A DNA stretch of 64,000 nucleotides from an uncultured Dongia sp. (lineage in GTDB: Bacteria; Pseudomonadota; Alphaproteobacteria; Dongiales; Dongiaceae): NCBI RefSeq assembly GCF_936916975.1, contig NZ_CAKZGO010000019.1, positions 62,001-126,000 on the forward strand, written 5' to 3'. The notes below the pieces were generated by a model that saw only the letters and a program-made list of their open reading frames with translations, was not told the DNA's origin and made no database searches. A program made the translations under genes and the position numbers. Below, one piece after another: positions 30,804 to 39,494 of this stretch. The stretch's first letter is position 1; each line of letters begins with the position of its first letter.

Positions 30804-31162
30804 GCGAGGCCAAGTTCAGCGCGCTTGGCCTTGGTGAGCTTGGTTGCGACCAGGCGATAGGCCGTCTCGATATAGGCACGGAGGTCTTTGTCGCTGAGCG
30901 CCTTTGTGCGCTCGACCTGCACCCATTTGGCGCGGGCGAGATAGGGGGCGGGGATGATGCCCTTCTGCTGGCGCAGCAGGTCATAGGACATGTCGCTGCA
31001 TTTGAAGCTGATCTTGGTGTCCGTGTCGCCGCCCTGCCCCCAGTTCGAGCAGACGGCGAAGATCTTGCCGCCGATCTTCCAGACCGAGGCGCCGCCCCAT
31101 TGTTCGACATGGGTGGTCTTGGGCAGTGATTTGCAGAGCTTGTCGAATTCCGCGCGGGTCAT
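30800..31162 (-). CDS. MmcQ/YjbR-family protein
   Basis: 120 aa. The start at 31162 gives the family N-terminus MTRAEFDKLCKSLPKTTHVE; other marks are WGGASVWKIGGKIFAV, KISFKCSDMSYDLLRQQKGI and APYLARAKWVQVE followed by a YIETAYRLVATKL helix. The fold is a CyaY-like alpha/beta sandwich described as a double-wing DNA-binding motif, but no precise function is known. It lies 11 bases after kup on the same strand and is probably its operon partner. Confidence 0.9.
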   Translation of the reverse strand: MTRAEFDKLCKSLPKTTHVEQWGGASVWKIGGKIFAVCSNWGQGGDTDTKISFKCSDMSYDLLRQQKGIIPAPYLARAKWVQVERTKALSDKDLRAYIETAYRLVATKLTKAKRAELGLA

Positions 31163-31173
31163 TTGACGCTCCC

Positions 31174-33102
31174 CTAGATTTCGGTGCGGGCGCCCAATTC
31201 GATGATGCGGCCGACCGGAATGCGGAAATAATCCGAGGCGGAAATTTCCGTATCCGAGAGCAGAATGAACAGCCAGCGGCGCCAACCGGACATCGCGGAT
31301 TTCGCACGCGGCACGATGCGCTCGCGACCGATGAAATAGGAGACCCCTTCCGGGTCCATCACCAGCCCATGCTGTGCCGCCATGCGCATCGCTGCCGGCA
31401 GATCGGGTTCGTCGGCAAAGCCGTAATGGACGACGATGCGCCAGAAGCCGCGGTTGAGCTCACGCACCTGGATGCGCTCCGAATCCGGCACGAAGGGTCG
31501 CGCCTCGGTGATGAGCGTCGTCATCACCACGCGTTCATGAAGGATGCGGTTGTGGCGCATGTTGTGAAGCAGCGCGAAGGGCACGCGGTCGATCTGCGCG
31601 GTCAGGAACAGGGCCGTGCCCGGCACGCGGCTGAGATGACGTTCCGACAGCGCGCCCAGGAACTCTTCTTCGGTCAGCGAGCCGGCGCCATGACGCTTGG
31701 CGAGGAGGCCCCGGCCATCCATCCAGGTCGAGAGGATGAAGATGATCACCGCACCGATGAGCAGCGGGAACCAACCGCCATCCAGCACCTTCAACAAGCT
31801 GGCGCCGAGCAGCGAGGCTTCCACCAGCAGGATGAAGCCGATCACCAGCGCGGTACGCTGGAGACTCCAGCGCCACAGCGAGCGGAAAACGAAATAGGCG
31901 ATGATCGTGTCGATGATCATGGTGCCGGTGACGGCGATGCCATAGGCGTTGGCAAGGCCGCTCGAGGATTTGAAGCCGACCACCAGCAGGATGACGCAGA
32001 TCATCAGCAGCCAGTTGATCTGCGGCACGTAGATCTGGCCCTGGTGATGGGCCGAGGTATGGGTGATGAGGAGGCGCGGACAGACACCCATGCGCATCGC
32101 CTGCCAGGAGAGCGAGAACGCGCCGGAGATGACCGCCTGCGAGGCGATGATGGTGGCGGCGGTGGCAAGGCCGATGAGCGGATAGAGGAACCAATCGGGC
32201 GCCAGCAGATAGAAGGGGTTCGTCACCGCCTCGGGCCGCGCCAGCACGAGGGCACCCTGGCCGAAATAATTGAGCGTGAGACACGGCAGCACGAAGGCGA
32301 ACCAGGAAGTCTGGATCGGCTTGCGACCGAAATGCCCAAGATCGGCATAGAGCGCCTCGGCACCCGTCACGGCGAGGAGGACCGCGCCCATCACCGGAAA
32401 GGCGATGCCGATATTGTGGAACAGGAAGGAGAGCGCGTAATGCGGCGACAGCGCGTAGAGAATCTCCGGGTGATGCACGATCTGCAAAAGGCCCAGCACA
32501 CCCAATGTCGTGAACCAGATCATCATGACCGGGCCAAAGAAGGCACCGACCAGCGCCGTGCCGCGGCTTTGAATACTGAACAGACCGATGACGATGATGA
32601 TCGTGATGGCGACGATCCAATCACGGTCGATGTCAGGCTGCGCGATCTTGAGACCTTCGACCGCGGAGAGGATCGAGATGGCCGGCGTGATCATGCCGTC
32701 GCCATAGAATAGCGCCGCACCGACGATGCCGAGCGCCAGGAATTTTTCCCGCCGTCCCGGCTTGCTCGCCGACTGGATGGCCAGACCGATGAGCGCCAAG
32801 AGACCGCCCTGCCCCTGGTTGTCGGCACGCAGGATCAGCAGCGCATATTTGAAGCTGACGATGATCGTGATGGTCCAGAAGATCAGCGACAGGATGCCGA
32901 ACACATGGGTGGGATTGGCCGACACCTCGCCGGCGCCGTGAAAGGCTTCGCGAAAGGTGTAGAGCGGCGAGGTACCGATATCGCCGAACACGACGCCGAG
33001 CGCGCCGATGGCAAGCGGCGCCAACGCGCCCGTAGGTGCGTGATCGGGTGCCGGGGACGACGCTGGCCCCTGGCTTGTGGCTGTCAAATTTGGTTCGGTC
33101 AC
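31174..33102 (-). CDS. kup: Low-affinity potassium transporter Kup
   Basis: 642 aa, about twelve membrane segments and a ~200-residue cytoplasmic C-terminus, the normal Kup layout. Signature pieces: GALGVVFGDIGTSPLYTFRE at residues 34-53, KYALLILRADNQGQGGLLAL, FYGDGMITPAISILSAVEGL, and ALYADLGHFGR. It imports K+ with H+ symport. The small MmcQ/YjbR gene follows. The 321-bp spacer to gpt is large enough for its own promoter. Confidence 0.97.
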   Translation of the reverse strand: MTEPNLTATSQGPASSPAPDHAPTGALAPLAIGALGVVFGDIGTSPLYTFREAFHGAGEVSANPTHVFGILSLIFWTITIIVSFKYALLILRADNQGQGGLLALIGLAIQSASKPGRREKFLALGIVGAALFYGDGMITPAISILSAVEGLKIAQPDIDRDWIVAITIIIVIGLFSIQSRGTALVGAFFGPVMMIWFTTLGVLGLLQIVHHPEILYALSPHYALSFLFHNIGIAFPVMGAVLLAVTGAEALYADLGHFGRKPIQTSWFAFVLPCLTLNYFGQGALVLARPEAVTNPFYLLAPDWFLYPLIGLATAATIIASQAVISGAFSLSWQAMRMGVCPRLLITHTSAHHQGQIYVPQINWLLMICVILLVVGFKSSSGLANAYGIAVTGTMIIDTIIAYFVFRSLWRWSLQRTALVIGFILLVEASLLGASLLKVLDGGWFPLLIGAVIIFILSTWMDGRGLLAKRHGAGSLTEEEFLGALSERHLSRVPGTALFLTAQIDRVPFALLHNMRHNRILHERVVMTTLITEARPFVPDSERIQVRELNRGFWRIVVHYGFADEPDLPAAMRMAAQHGLVMDPEGVSYFIGRERIVPRAKSAMSGWRRWLFILLSDTEISASDYFRIPVGRIIELGARTEI

Positions 33103-33423
33103 GTGGTGCTTGGTGGCATTGCCTGTCCAGTCGCTTCAGCGCTTGCCGCCGACTTAGGCGCGGCGGGCGCGGACATCCAATGAAACTCCATCCCCTGCTG
33201 AAATGGGCCCATCCGACCCTTGAAAGCGGCGCATCCTGTCACCGGCTTGTCCCTCGTGCAATAGGGTTTTTGCACTGCAATATTCCCCCTTGACTCTCTC
33301 TGGCAGTGGCTTTAGAGGCCGCGCCGGCAATCGGCAATTGCCGCTCTGCGCCGCATCGGCTAATGCTCAAACGATGATCGCTGCCAAGCGTTCCATGACT
33401 GCTTTTTCCCGGGGGAATCCACT
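33103..33423. other. Divergent spacer between kup and gpt
   Basis: 321 bp with no supported gene. It holds a GTGCAA...TTGCAC inverted repeat (33256-33261 / 33270-33275) and, 3' of it, TTGACT (33290-33295) with TAGAGG 17 bases later, a weak candidate promoter for gpt. Confidence 0.35.
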
Positions 33424-33900
33424 ATGTCCGATCCGCAAAAGACTTTTCCGGTTTCCTGGGAAGAATTGCATCGCAACGCCAAGGCGCTGGCGTGGCGGCT
33501 GATCGAGAAGGGTCCGTTCACCGGCATCGTCGCGGTGACCCGCGGCGGCATGGTGCCGGCCGCCATCATCGCCCGCGAGCTCGACATCCGTCTCATCGAT
33601 ACCGTCTGCATGCAGAGCTATACCGACGATCATGCGCAAGGCCAGATTACCGTTTTGAAGAATTCTCCAGGCGATGGCGAAGGCTGGCTGATCATTGACG
33701 ATCTGGTCGATACAGGTCGGACCGCACGTGTGGTGCGCGACATGCTGCCGAAGGCACATTTCGCCACGGTCTATGCCAAGCCATCCGGCCGGCCGCTGGT
33801 CGATACCTTCGTGACCGAAGTCTCCCAGGACACCTGGATTTATTTTCCCTGGGACATCGAGCTGCAATTTGCGCAGCCGATCGCCAAGATGAAGCGCTAG
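33424..33900 (+). CDS. gpt: Xanthine-guanine phosphoribosyltransferase
   Basis: 158 aa. Purine salvage enzyme joining xanthine or guanine to PRPP. The PRPP loop [18 protein letters not shown] lies at about residues 80-97 and the upstream [17 protein letters not shown] segment is typical of Gpt. The C-terminal [12 protein letters not shown] also matches the family. It is a single gene, convergent with panC with 2 bases between the stops, and divergent from kup. Confidence 0.95.
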   Translation: MSDPQKTFPVSWEELHRNAKALAWRLIEKGPFTGIVAVTRGGMVPAAIIARELDIRLIDTVCMQSYTDDHAQGQITVLKNSPGDGEGWLIIDDLVDTGRTARVVRDMLPKAHFATVYAKPSGRPLVDTFVTEVSQDTWIYFPWDIELQFAQPIAKMKR

Positions 33901-33902
33901 GC

Positions 33903-34751
33903 TTAGCCCACTTTCCAATTGTCGATGAGGCGCGTGCGTCCAAGATGCGCCGCCACGAAGACGCGGCTGCCGGAGACGGCAGCGCTGAGCGGCTGCATCG
34001 TCGCTTCATCGCACAGCGCCACATAATCGACGGCGGTGAAGCCCGCGGCGAGCAAGCGCTCTTTCGCCCGATCGAGCACGGGTGCCGCCGGGCCGCCACC
34101 CGCCAGCGCCACCGCCGTCTCGCGCAGCACTTGCGGCAGGATCACGGCGATGCGGCGCTCGCCCTCGGACAGATAGCGGTTGCGCGAAGAGAGAGCGAGG
34201 CCATCGGTATCGCGCACCGTCGGCACGCCGACGATCTCGACCGGGATATCGAGATCGCGCACCAGGCGTTTGATCACCTGCAGCTGCTGGAAGTCCTTTT
34301 CGCCGAAATAGGCGCGAGTCGGCAGCGACTGCAGCAGCAGCTTGGAGACGATCGTCGCCACGCCGCCGAAATGGCCAGGCCGCGCAATGCCGTCGAGATG
34401 ATCGGTCAAGCCCGCGACCGAGACGCTGGTCGCAAAGCCCTGCGGATAGATTTCCGACACATCGGGTGCGAAGAGGAGATCGCAGCCAGCCTCAGCCAGC
34501 TTTGCCCGGTCGCCAGCCTCGTCGCGCGGATAGGCGCTGAGGTCTTCATGAGGCGCGAACTGCGTCGGGTTGACGAAGAGCGTTGCCACCACGCGGGTGT
34601 TTGCCGCCTTCGCCGTCCGCACCAGTGTGAGGTGGCCTTCATGCAAGGCGCCCATGGTCGGCACCAGGCCGATACTCTCGCCGGCACGGCGAAACTCACT
34701 GAGGCTGGCGCGCAGATCGGCAACGCTGCGGACGATGGGCAAATCACGCAT
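33903..34751 (-). CDS. panC: Pantothenate synthetase
   Basis: 282 aa. Joins pantoate and beta-alanine using ATP to make pantothenate. Nucleotidyl-transferase HIGH-type motif GALHEGHLTLV at about residues 34-44, FGEKDFQQLQVIKRLVRDL, the TVRDTDGLALSSRNRYLS block and the GIARPGHFGGVATIVSKL block are all present. It begins 18 bases after panB, completing a two-gene operon. Confidence 0.97.
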   Translation of the reverse strand: MRDLPIVRSVADLRASLSEFRRAGESIGLVPTMGALHEGHLTLVRTAKAANTRVVATLFVNPTQFAPHEDLSAYPRDEAGDRAKLAEAGCDLLFAPDVSEIYPQGFATSVSVAGLTDHLDGIARPGHFGGVATIVSKLLLQSLPTRAYFGEKDFQQLQVIKRLVRDLDIPVEIVGVPTVRDTDGLALSSRNRYLSEGERRIAVILPQVLRETAVALAGGGPAAPVLDRAKERLLAAGFTAVDYVALCDEATMQPLSAAVSGSRVFVAAHLGRTRLIDNWKVG

Positions 34752-34769
34752 GATGAGACTTTGTTGGGC

Positions 34770-35624
34770 TCAGCCGTGCTTCTTCATGGCGCCGAAGATG
34801 TGCTCCGGCCCCGGGAAGGACCGGCCACGCACTTCATTGGCATAGCGTTCGGCGGCGATCTCGATGTCGTCGCCGAGTTCCGCATAGCGCTTGACGAAGC
34901 GCGGCTTGAAACTGCTGAAGAGGCCGAGGATGTCTTCGGCCACCAGCACCTGGCCGTCGCAGGCAGCCGAGGCACCGATGCCGATGATCGGCACCGGCAC
35001 GCGCGCTGTCACCGCCTGGGCGATCTGTTCCATGACGCCTTCGAGCACGATCGAGAAGGCGCCGGCTTCGCCGATGGCGATGGCATCCGCCATCACACCC
35101 GCCGCTTCCTGATCGCCGCGCCCGCGCGCGCGATAGCCGCCCAGTGTGTTGACCGATTGCGGCATCAAACCGACATGGCCCATGACCGGAATGCCGCGCT
35201 TCACGAGAAACGATACTGTGTCGGCCAAGTCGCGGCCGCCTTCGAGCTTCACCGCCTGGCAGCCGGTTTCCTTGATGATGCGGGCGGCCGAGCGGAAGGC
35301 CTGTTCCGGGCTCTCCTGATAGGAGCCGAACGGCATATCGACCACGACCAGCGAGGTCTTCGACCCACGGCAGACGGCAGCACCATGCTGGATCATCATG
35401 TCGAGGGTGACGGGCAAGGTGCTGTCAAAGCCGTAGAGCACCATGCCGAGCGAATCGCCCACCATCAGCAAATCGACATGGCCATCAAGGCGCTGTGCCA
35501 TCGGCGTGGTATAGGCGGTGAGACAGACGAGAGGCTCGGCCCCCTTGCGGGCGGCGAATTCTGGAACCGAAAGCCGCTTCAACGTGGCGCCTTCCTGCGA
35601 CGCCGGCTTACCGTGGACGCTCAT
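34770..35624 (-). CDS. panB: 3-methyl-2-oxobutanoate hydroxymethyltransferase
   Basis: 284 aa. Makes ketopantoate from ketoisovalerate and methylene-THF, the first committed step to coenzyme A. Family marks: [63 protein letters not shown] and [15 protein letters not shown], with the metal-binding Asp residues in VGDS and DMPF. The start at 35624 ([10 protein letters not shown]) is preferred; an open frame continues further upstream without family sequence. panC follows. Confidence 0.97.
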   Translation of the reverse strand: MSVHGKPASQEGATLKRLSVPEFAARKGAEPLVCLTAYTTPMAQRLDGHVDLLMVGDSLGMVLYGFDSTLPVTLDMMIQHGAAVCRGSKTSLVVVDMPFGSYQESPEQAFRSAARIIKETGCQAVKLEGGRDLADTVSFLVKRGIPVMGHVGLMPQSVNTLGGYRARGRGDQEAAGVMADAIAIGEAGAFSIVLEGVMEQIAQAVTARVPVPIIGIGASAACDGQVLVAEDILGLFSSFKPRFVKRYAELGDDIEIAAERYANEVRGRSFPGPEHIFGAMKKHG

Positions 35625-35758
35625 GCTCGCCTCCCTGATGACGGCGGCCGCGGTGAGCCGTTCGGCCTCCCCTGCCCGTTGCCTGCCGTTTAACGGCAAC
35701 ATTCTGTCCGATCCTGCTGCACTGCACAACCGCAAATGAACCTCGTAATCATCCCAGG

Positions 35759-36205
35759 TCAGCGACGATGGTGCTCGCCCCAATATTGCGCCATGACGAA
35801 ATAGGTGAAGGAAGCGCTCCAGGCGATCAGAACCAGGCCGGTCAACGCCTCTATCCCCGCCAGCAAGCGCATATCCGCGCTGAGCATCTCGGCATCGCCG
35901 AATCCAAGCGAAGTATATGATTCTGCAGAGAAATTCAGGTAATCTACAAAAGTGCGGCGGGATTTATCGGAGAAGCCGACATTGAGCTTGGTCCAGCTGG
36001 TCAGCCAATAGGCGGTAGCGAACACCCATATCTCTACGGTATGGGCCAGCATGCAGGCGCAGACGCCGACCGTGACATGGGCCCGGCGCGAGACGATCTG
36101 GATGCGCGGCAACAGAAAGGTCGCCACCAGCCGGAGGGCTTCATAATGGATCACGATCGCGACGAGGACTAGCAGGGAGCCGAAAATGAGGGTGAGCAGG
36201 AACAT
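35759..36205 (-). CDS. Two-helix ion channel protein
   Basis: 148 aa. A first hydrophobic segment ([21 protein letters not shown]), a second ([21 protein letters not shown]), then a re-entrant pore-like segment [16 protein letters not shown] and a final helix ([20 protein letters not shown]). TSLGFGD aligns with the K+ channel filter T-V-G-Y-G-D, so a small potassium or cation channel (Ion_trans_2 type) is the best reading. It stands alone between panB and a PadR-like regulator. Conductance has not been shown for this sequence group as far as I know. Confidence 0.75.
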   Translation of the reverse strand: MFLLTLIFGSLLVLVAIVIHYEALRLVATFLLPRIQIVSRRAHVTVGVCACMLAHTVEIWVFATAYWLTSWTKLNVGFSDKSRRTFVDYLNFSAESYTSLGFGDAEMLSADMRLLAGIEALTGLVLIAWSASFTYFVMAQYWGEHHRR

Positions 36206-36340
36206 GTGAATGGCTTCCGTTGGCCGGTCAAAACGGTTAAACGGTAAGGCCTGATGACCAACAACGCAAAGTGTTCGGATCTGCTAGCCAGCGGCAAATT
36301 GGCCCGCCCGCGTGACCCGACAAAATGCCCCAGAGCGTAG

Positions 36341-36892
36341 ATGTATAAAGACAACAGCCTGATCCCCTCGGAAGCGATCCGCCTTGCGGCCCTGGGCCTG
36401 CTTTGGCAGGGGGAGCGGAGCTATGCCGATCTGGCGCGGGAAATCCGCCATTTCGTCGGCCGCATCGTGGGGCCGTCGTTGGAGCTGCTGGGGCCGTCGC
36501 TGGAATTGTTCAAGATCGAGGGCATTATCGAGGCGATCGACCCGAAGCAGCCGGCCGATCTGCAGATCATGCGTCTCACCGCAGAGGGCCGGACCGAGCT
36601 GCAGCGTCTGATGACCACGCGGATGCGCGGGCCGATGGGCGAGGTCAACAAGCTGATCGTCGCCTTCAAGATGCACTTCTTCAACTGCCTGGCCCCGGAC
36701 GACCAGCGCCAGCAGCTCGATCTGCTGATCGAGGCCTGCGACAAGGAACTGGTACGCCTGGGCGATCTGCGCAGTTATGAGCCGCTGACCGCCACCAGCG
36801 GCCACCTGCCGTCCTGGCTCGACCTCGAAATCGGCGAAATCGGCGCCCGCCGCGCCTGGTTCGAAGGGCTTAAGTCCCAGATCGCCCCATAA
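36341..36892 (+). CDS. PadR-like winged-helix regulator
   Basis: 183 aa. N-terminal winged helix (residues about 8-75: LIPSEAIRLAALGLLWQGE, SYADLAREIRHFVGRIVG, LELFKIEGIIEAI, MRLTAEGRTELQRLM) and a C-terminal helical dimerisation arm (AFKMHFFNCLAPDDQRQQLD). Residues about 44-57 contain a tandem repeat, GPSLELL-GPSLELF, caused by an imperfect 21-bp duplication in the DNA at the position where PadR proteins have a single GSLYPAL-like element. Target genes are unknown. Confidence 0.72.
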   Translation: MYKDNSLIPSEAIRLAALGLLWQGERSYADLAREIRHFVGRIVGPSLELLGPSLELFKIEGIIEAIDPKQPADLQIMRLTAEGRTELQRLMTTRMRGPMGEVNKLIVAFKMHFFNCLAPDDQRQQLDLLIEACDKELVRLGDLRSYEPLTATSGHLPSWLDLEIGEIGARRAWFEGLKSQIAP

Positions 36893-36966
36893 GGCGCAAA
36901 AAACCCTCTGAAATGGGCGCCAGATGCGTCCCAGATGGTTGCGAAACGGTCCCATCCTCCTTACCT

Positions 36967-37821
36967 ATGGCTTTTATGCCGCCAGTAACCCGCTTCGCGC
37001 CGAGCCCCACCGGATATCTCCATCTTGGCCACGCCTTTTCGGCGCTGGACGGCTGGACCCGGGCACGCCAGATGGGGGCACGTCAATCGGGGGGAAGGTT
37101 TTTGTTGCGTATCGAGGACATCGACCAGACCCGCTGCCGCCCGGCCTTCGAGGCAGCGCTACTTGAAGATCTGGCCTGGCTCGGCCTCGATTGGGATGGG
37201 CCGGTACGGCGCCAATCCGAGCATTTCGCCGATTACGAGGCGGCCCTCCTGCGTTTGCAAAAATTGGGCGTGATCTATCCCTGTTTCTGCAGCCGCAAGG
37301 ACATCGCCGCGGCGTCTTCTGCCCCACATGGTCCTGACGGGCCGCTTTATCCGGGAACCTGCCGATCCTTGTCGCCGGACGACGCTGCAGCGCGCCAGGC
37401 CAGTGGCGCGCCCTTTGCGCTGCGCCTCGATGTTGCCAAGGCGCGGGCGCTAAGCGGTCCCCTCGCCTTCCATGACGAACATATTGGTACGATCGACGCG
37501 TTGCCCGAGCAGTTGGGTGACGTGGTTCTCGCGCGGCGCGAGACACCATGCAGCTATCACCTCTGCGTCACCGTGGATGACGATCTGCAGGGCGTGACGC
37601 TGGTGACGCGCGCCGACGATCTGTTGCCGGCAACGCATATCCACCGACTGCTGCAGGCGTTGCTCGGCCTGAAGACGCCCAGTTATGCGCATCACCCGAT
37701 CCTCACCGACAGCAATGGTACGCGGCTCGCCAAGCGCCAAGGCGCCAAGAGCCTGCGTGACCTGCGCGCCGACGGCCTCACTCCACCCGAGATACGCCGC
37801 CTGGCCGGGTTTCCCGGCTAG
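36967..37821 (+). CDS. gluQ: Glutamyl-Q tRNA(Asp) synthetase
   Basis: 284 aa from MAFMPPVTRF; a start at 36976 is equally possible. Class I synthetase core without an anticodon-binding domain: FAPSPTGYLHLGHAFSAL (HIGH-like HLGH), RIEDIDQTRCRP, the zinc-type Cys pairs (CFC and a later C in GTCRSL) and LAKRQGAKSL (KMSKS counterpart). It attaches glutamate to the queuosine base of tRNA-Asp rather than to tRNA-Glu. The lack of the C-terminal domain is what separates it from GltX. The gene is followed by terC 53 bases on. Confidence 0.95.
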   Translation: MAFMPPVTRFAPSPTGYLHLGHAFSALDGWTRARQMGARQSGGRFLLRIEDIDQTRCRPAFEAALLEDLAWLGLDWDGPVRRQSEHFADYEAALLRLQKLGVIYPCFCSRKDIAAASSAPHGPDGPLYPGTCRSLSPDDAAARQASGAPFALRLDVAKARALSGPLAFHDEHIGTIDALPEQLGDVVLARRETPCSYHLCVTVDDDLQGVTLVTRADDLLPATHIHRLLQALLGLKTPSYAHHPILTDSNGTRLAKRQGAKSLRDLRADGLTPPEIRRLAGFPG

Positions 37822-37874
37822 GTGCATCACGACCCCTTCATCGATCAAGCTTCACCCCAAGAAAGCCATTCTCA

Positions 37875-38573
37875 ATGTTTGATATGCAATATCTCATCAG
37901 CCTGCTGACCGGCCCGGAAATGATTGCGTTCGGCCAGGTCATCCTGATCGATCTGGTGCTGGCCGGCGACAATGCCATCGTGGTCGGCATGGCAGCTGCC
38001 GGCCTGCCGGCGCAGCAGCGCACCAAGGTCATCATGATCGGTATCGCCGCGGCGACCGTCATGCGCATTGGCTTTGCGTTGGGCACCACCTACCTCCTCT
38101 CGATCATCGGGCTGACCCTCGCCGGTGGTATCCTGCTGCTGTGGGTGTGCTGGAAGTTCTGGCGCGAGCTCGAGCATCAACGCCGGGAGAATCGCGCGGC
38201 AAAACTGCGCGCCGGCGAGGCCCTGACTGCGGACGAGAGGCTTGAGCTGGCGGAAGGCGAATCCGCCTTGCCGGGTGCTGCTCCAGCAAAGACCATGCGC
38301 CAGGCCATCATCCAGATCGTCATTGCCGACGTCTCGATGTCGCTCGACAACGTGCTGGCAGTTGCCGGTGCGGCCCATGAACATCCGAACGTGCTGATCT
38401 TCGGCCTCATCCTCTCCGTCGCATTGATGGGTCTCGCCGCCACCTTGATCGCCAACCTGCTGAAGCGCTTCCACTGGATCGCCTATATCGGTCTTGCCGT
38501 GATCTTTTATGTGGCGGGCGATATGATCTGGCGCGGCTGGGCCGAGGTCGCGCCGATGGTGAACGGGGCTTAA
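37875..38573 (+). CDS. TerC-family integral membrane protein (YjbE type)
   Basis: 232 aa with about seven hydrophobic segments. Two halves carry the same acidic motif: LIDLVLAGDNAIVVGMAA near residue 24 and IADVSMSLDNVLAVAGAA near 155, the membrane Asp/Asn pairs thought to bind metal ions. Between them is a charged cytoplasmic loop (LRAGEALTADERLELAEGES). TerC relatives take part in manganese export or tellurite tolerance; which applies here is unknown. A strong palindrome follows the stop codon. Confidence 0.9.
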   Translation: MFDMQYLISLLTGPEMIAFGQVILIDLVLAGDNAIVVGMAAAGLPAQQRTKVIMIGIAAATVMRIGFALGTTYLLSIIGLTLAGGILLLWVCWKFWRELEHQRRENRAAKLRAGEALTADERLELAEGESALPGAAPAKTMRQAIIQIVIADVSMSLDNVLAVAGAAHEHPNVLIFGLILSVALMGLAATLIANLLKRFHWIAYIGLAVIFYVAGDMIWRGWAEVAPMVNGA

Positions 38574-38589
38574 GGAGCTCTCACTCGAT

Positions 38590-38620
38590 CGTCATCCCCG
38601 GGCTTGGCCCGGGGATGACG
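38590..38620. repeat. Perfect 14-bp palindrome (CGTCATCCCCGGGC type), possible bidirectional terminator
   Basis: CGTCATCCCCGGGC at 38590-38603 and its exact reverse complement at 38607-38620 with a 3-base loop. The same core is a common dispersed element in alphaproteobacterial genomes (general knowledge). It lies between convergent terC and the NUDIX operon, so it may end both transcripts. Confidence 0.88.
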
Positions 38621-38642
38621 GCACGACACCGATAGTCGTGCC

Positions 38643-39494
38643 TCACGGCTTGCGGGCGACGCCCATGGCCAGCGCGCTGTAATCCGGATCATCTGGGGTG
38701 AGATAGCCCTGGCGGATCAGGAAGTCGATGATCACCAGACCGACATTGAATTTGAAGTCGGTGGTTTCCGCCAGCAGCCGCTCCACCTCGGACAAGGGCA
38801 GCAGGCGGAAATCGGCGATCTCGCCGTCATGGTTGCGCGGCACAAAATCGGCTGGCAGTTCGAGGTCGTAGACGAACATGGTGTCGTCGCGCAGACACCC
38901 GTCCAACTCCATCCGATAGCTCAAGGCACCGCAGGGTCGTGCGCGCCGCGTGAGTTCCTTTGGGATGGACGCCTCTTCCGCCGCTTCCTTGATGAGGTTG
39001 TCGAACGGCTTGATGCCGGTGGGCAACCCACCTGCCACCAGGTGATCGAACTTGCCGGGTTCGATCGGTCGGTCGGCAGCACGCCGGCCGACCCACAGCC
39101 AGATCTCGCCATCGCGGCGGACATAGCCGTTGAGATGAACGCCATAGGCTTTGACGCCGAACAGCGGCACACCGGCACGTTCGAGATCGAACAACGGCTC
39201 GGCACCGTATTGCGCCGCGATCGAGAAGTACTCGTCGCGCCAGCCCCGGATGAAACCTTCCAGGCGCAATTCGCGCATCACGGAATCGATGGCTGCCGAG
39301 CGGTAGTCGAACGTGTCGAGATGTCGCGCGATGCGGACGCCGGCCGGTTCGACACGAAAGACGCTGGGAAAGCGCCTCAGCTCTTCCGCAAGATCCGGGC
39401 GCATGAAGCCGATCTGCCGGCCATCTACCAAAAACGGGCGAAACCGCGTGATGTCGTGCTGGTGGCAGACATTGATGCGATCGAGGAGACTCAT
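38643..39494 (-). CDS. DUF4743-NUDIX hydrolase, copy 1
   Basis: 283 aa. An N-terminal DUF4743-type region (residues about 1-115) precedes a NUDIX domain. The NUDIX box reads GGLPTGIKPFDNLIKEAAEEASIP: the metal-binding E residues (EAAEE) are kept, but the usual Gly of EExGU is Ser-flanked (EEASI). This architecture is known from yeast Tnr3 and plant Nudix20/24, which act on thiamine diphosphate derivatives. Its start overlaps the stop of the upstream paralogue by 4 bp. Identity with that paralogue is clear along the whole length (LLRQ/LLDR start, GVKAYGVHLNGYV, IDFLIRQGYLTPDD). Confidence 0.85.
   Translation of the reverse strand: MSLLDRINVCHQHDITRFRPFLVDGRQIGFMRPDLAEELRRFPSVFRVEPAGVRIARHLDTFDYRSAAIDSVMRELRLEGFIRGWRDEYFSIAAQYGAEPLFDLERAGVPLFGVKAYGVHLNGYVRRDGEIWLWVGRRAADRPIEPGKFDHLVAGGLPTGIKPFDNLIKEAAEEASIPKELTRRARPCGALSYRMELDGCLRDDTMFVYDLELPADFVPRNHDGEIADFRLLPLSEVERLLAETTDFKFNVGLVIIDFLIRQGYLTPDDPDYSALAMGVARKP

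Noticed and set aside
31126-32712. 528-codon plus-strand frame opposite kup
   Set aside because: Kup is certain by motif; this translation is low-complexity charged sequence.
33945-35693. 582-codon plus-strand frame opposite panC and panB
   Set aside because: Both minus-strand genes are unmistakable; the plus frame is a shadow rich in Arg, His and Asp.
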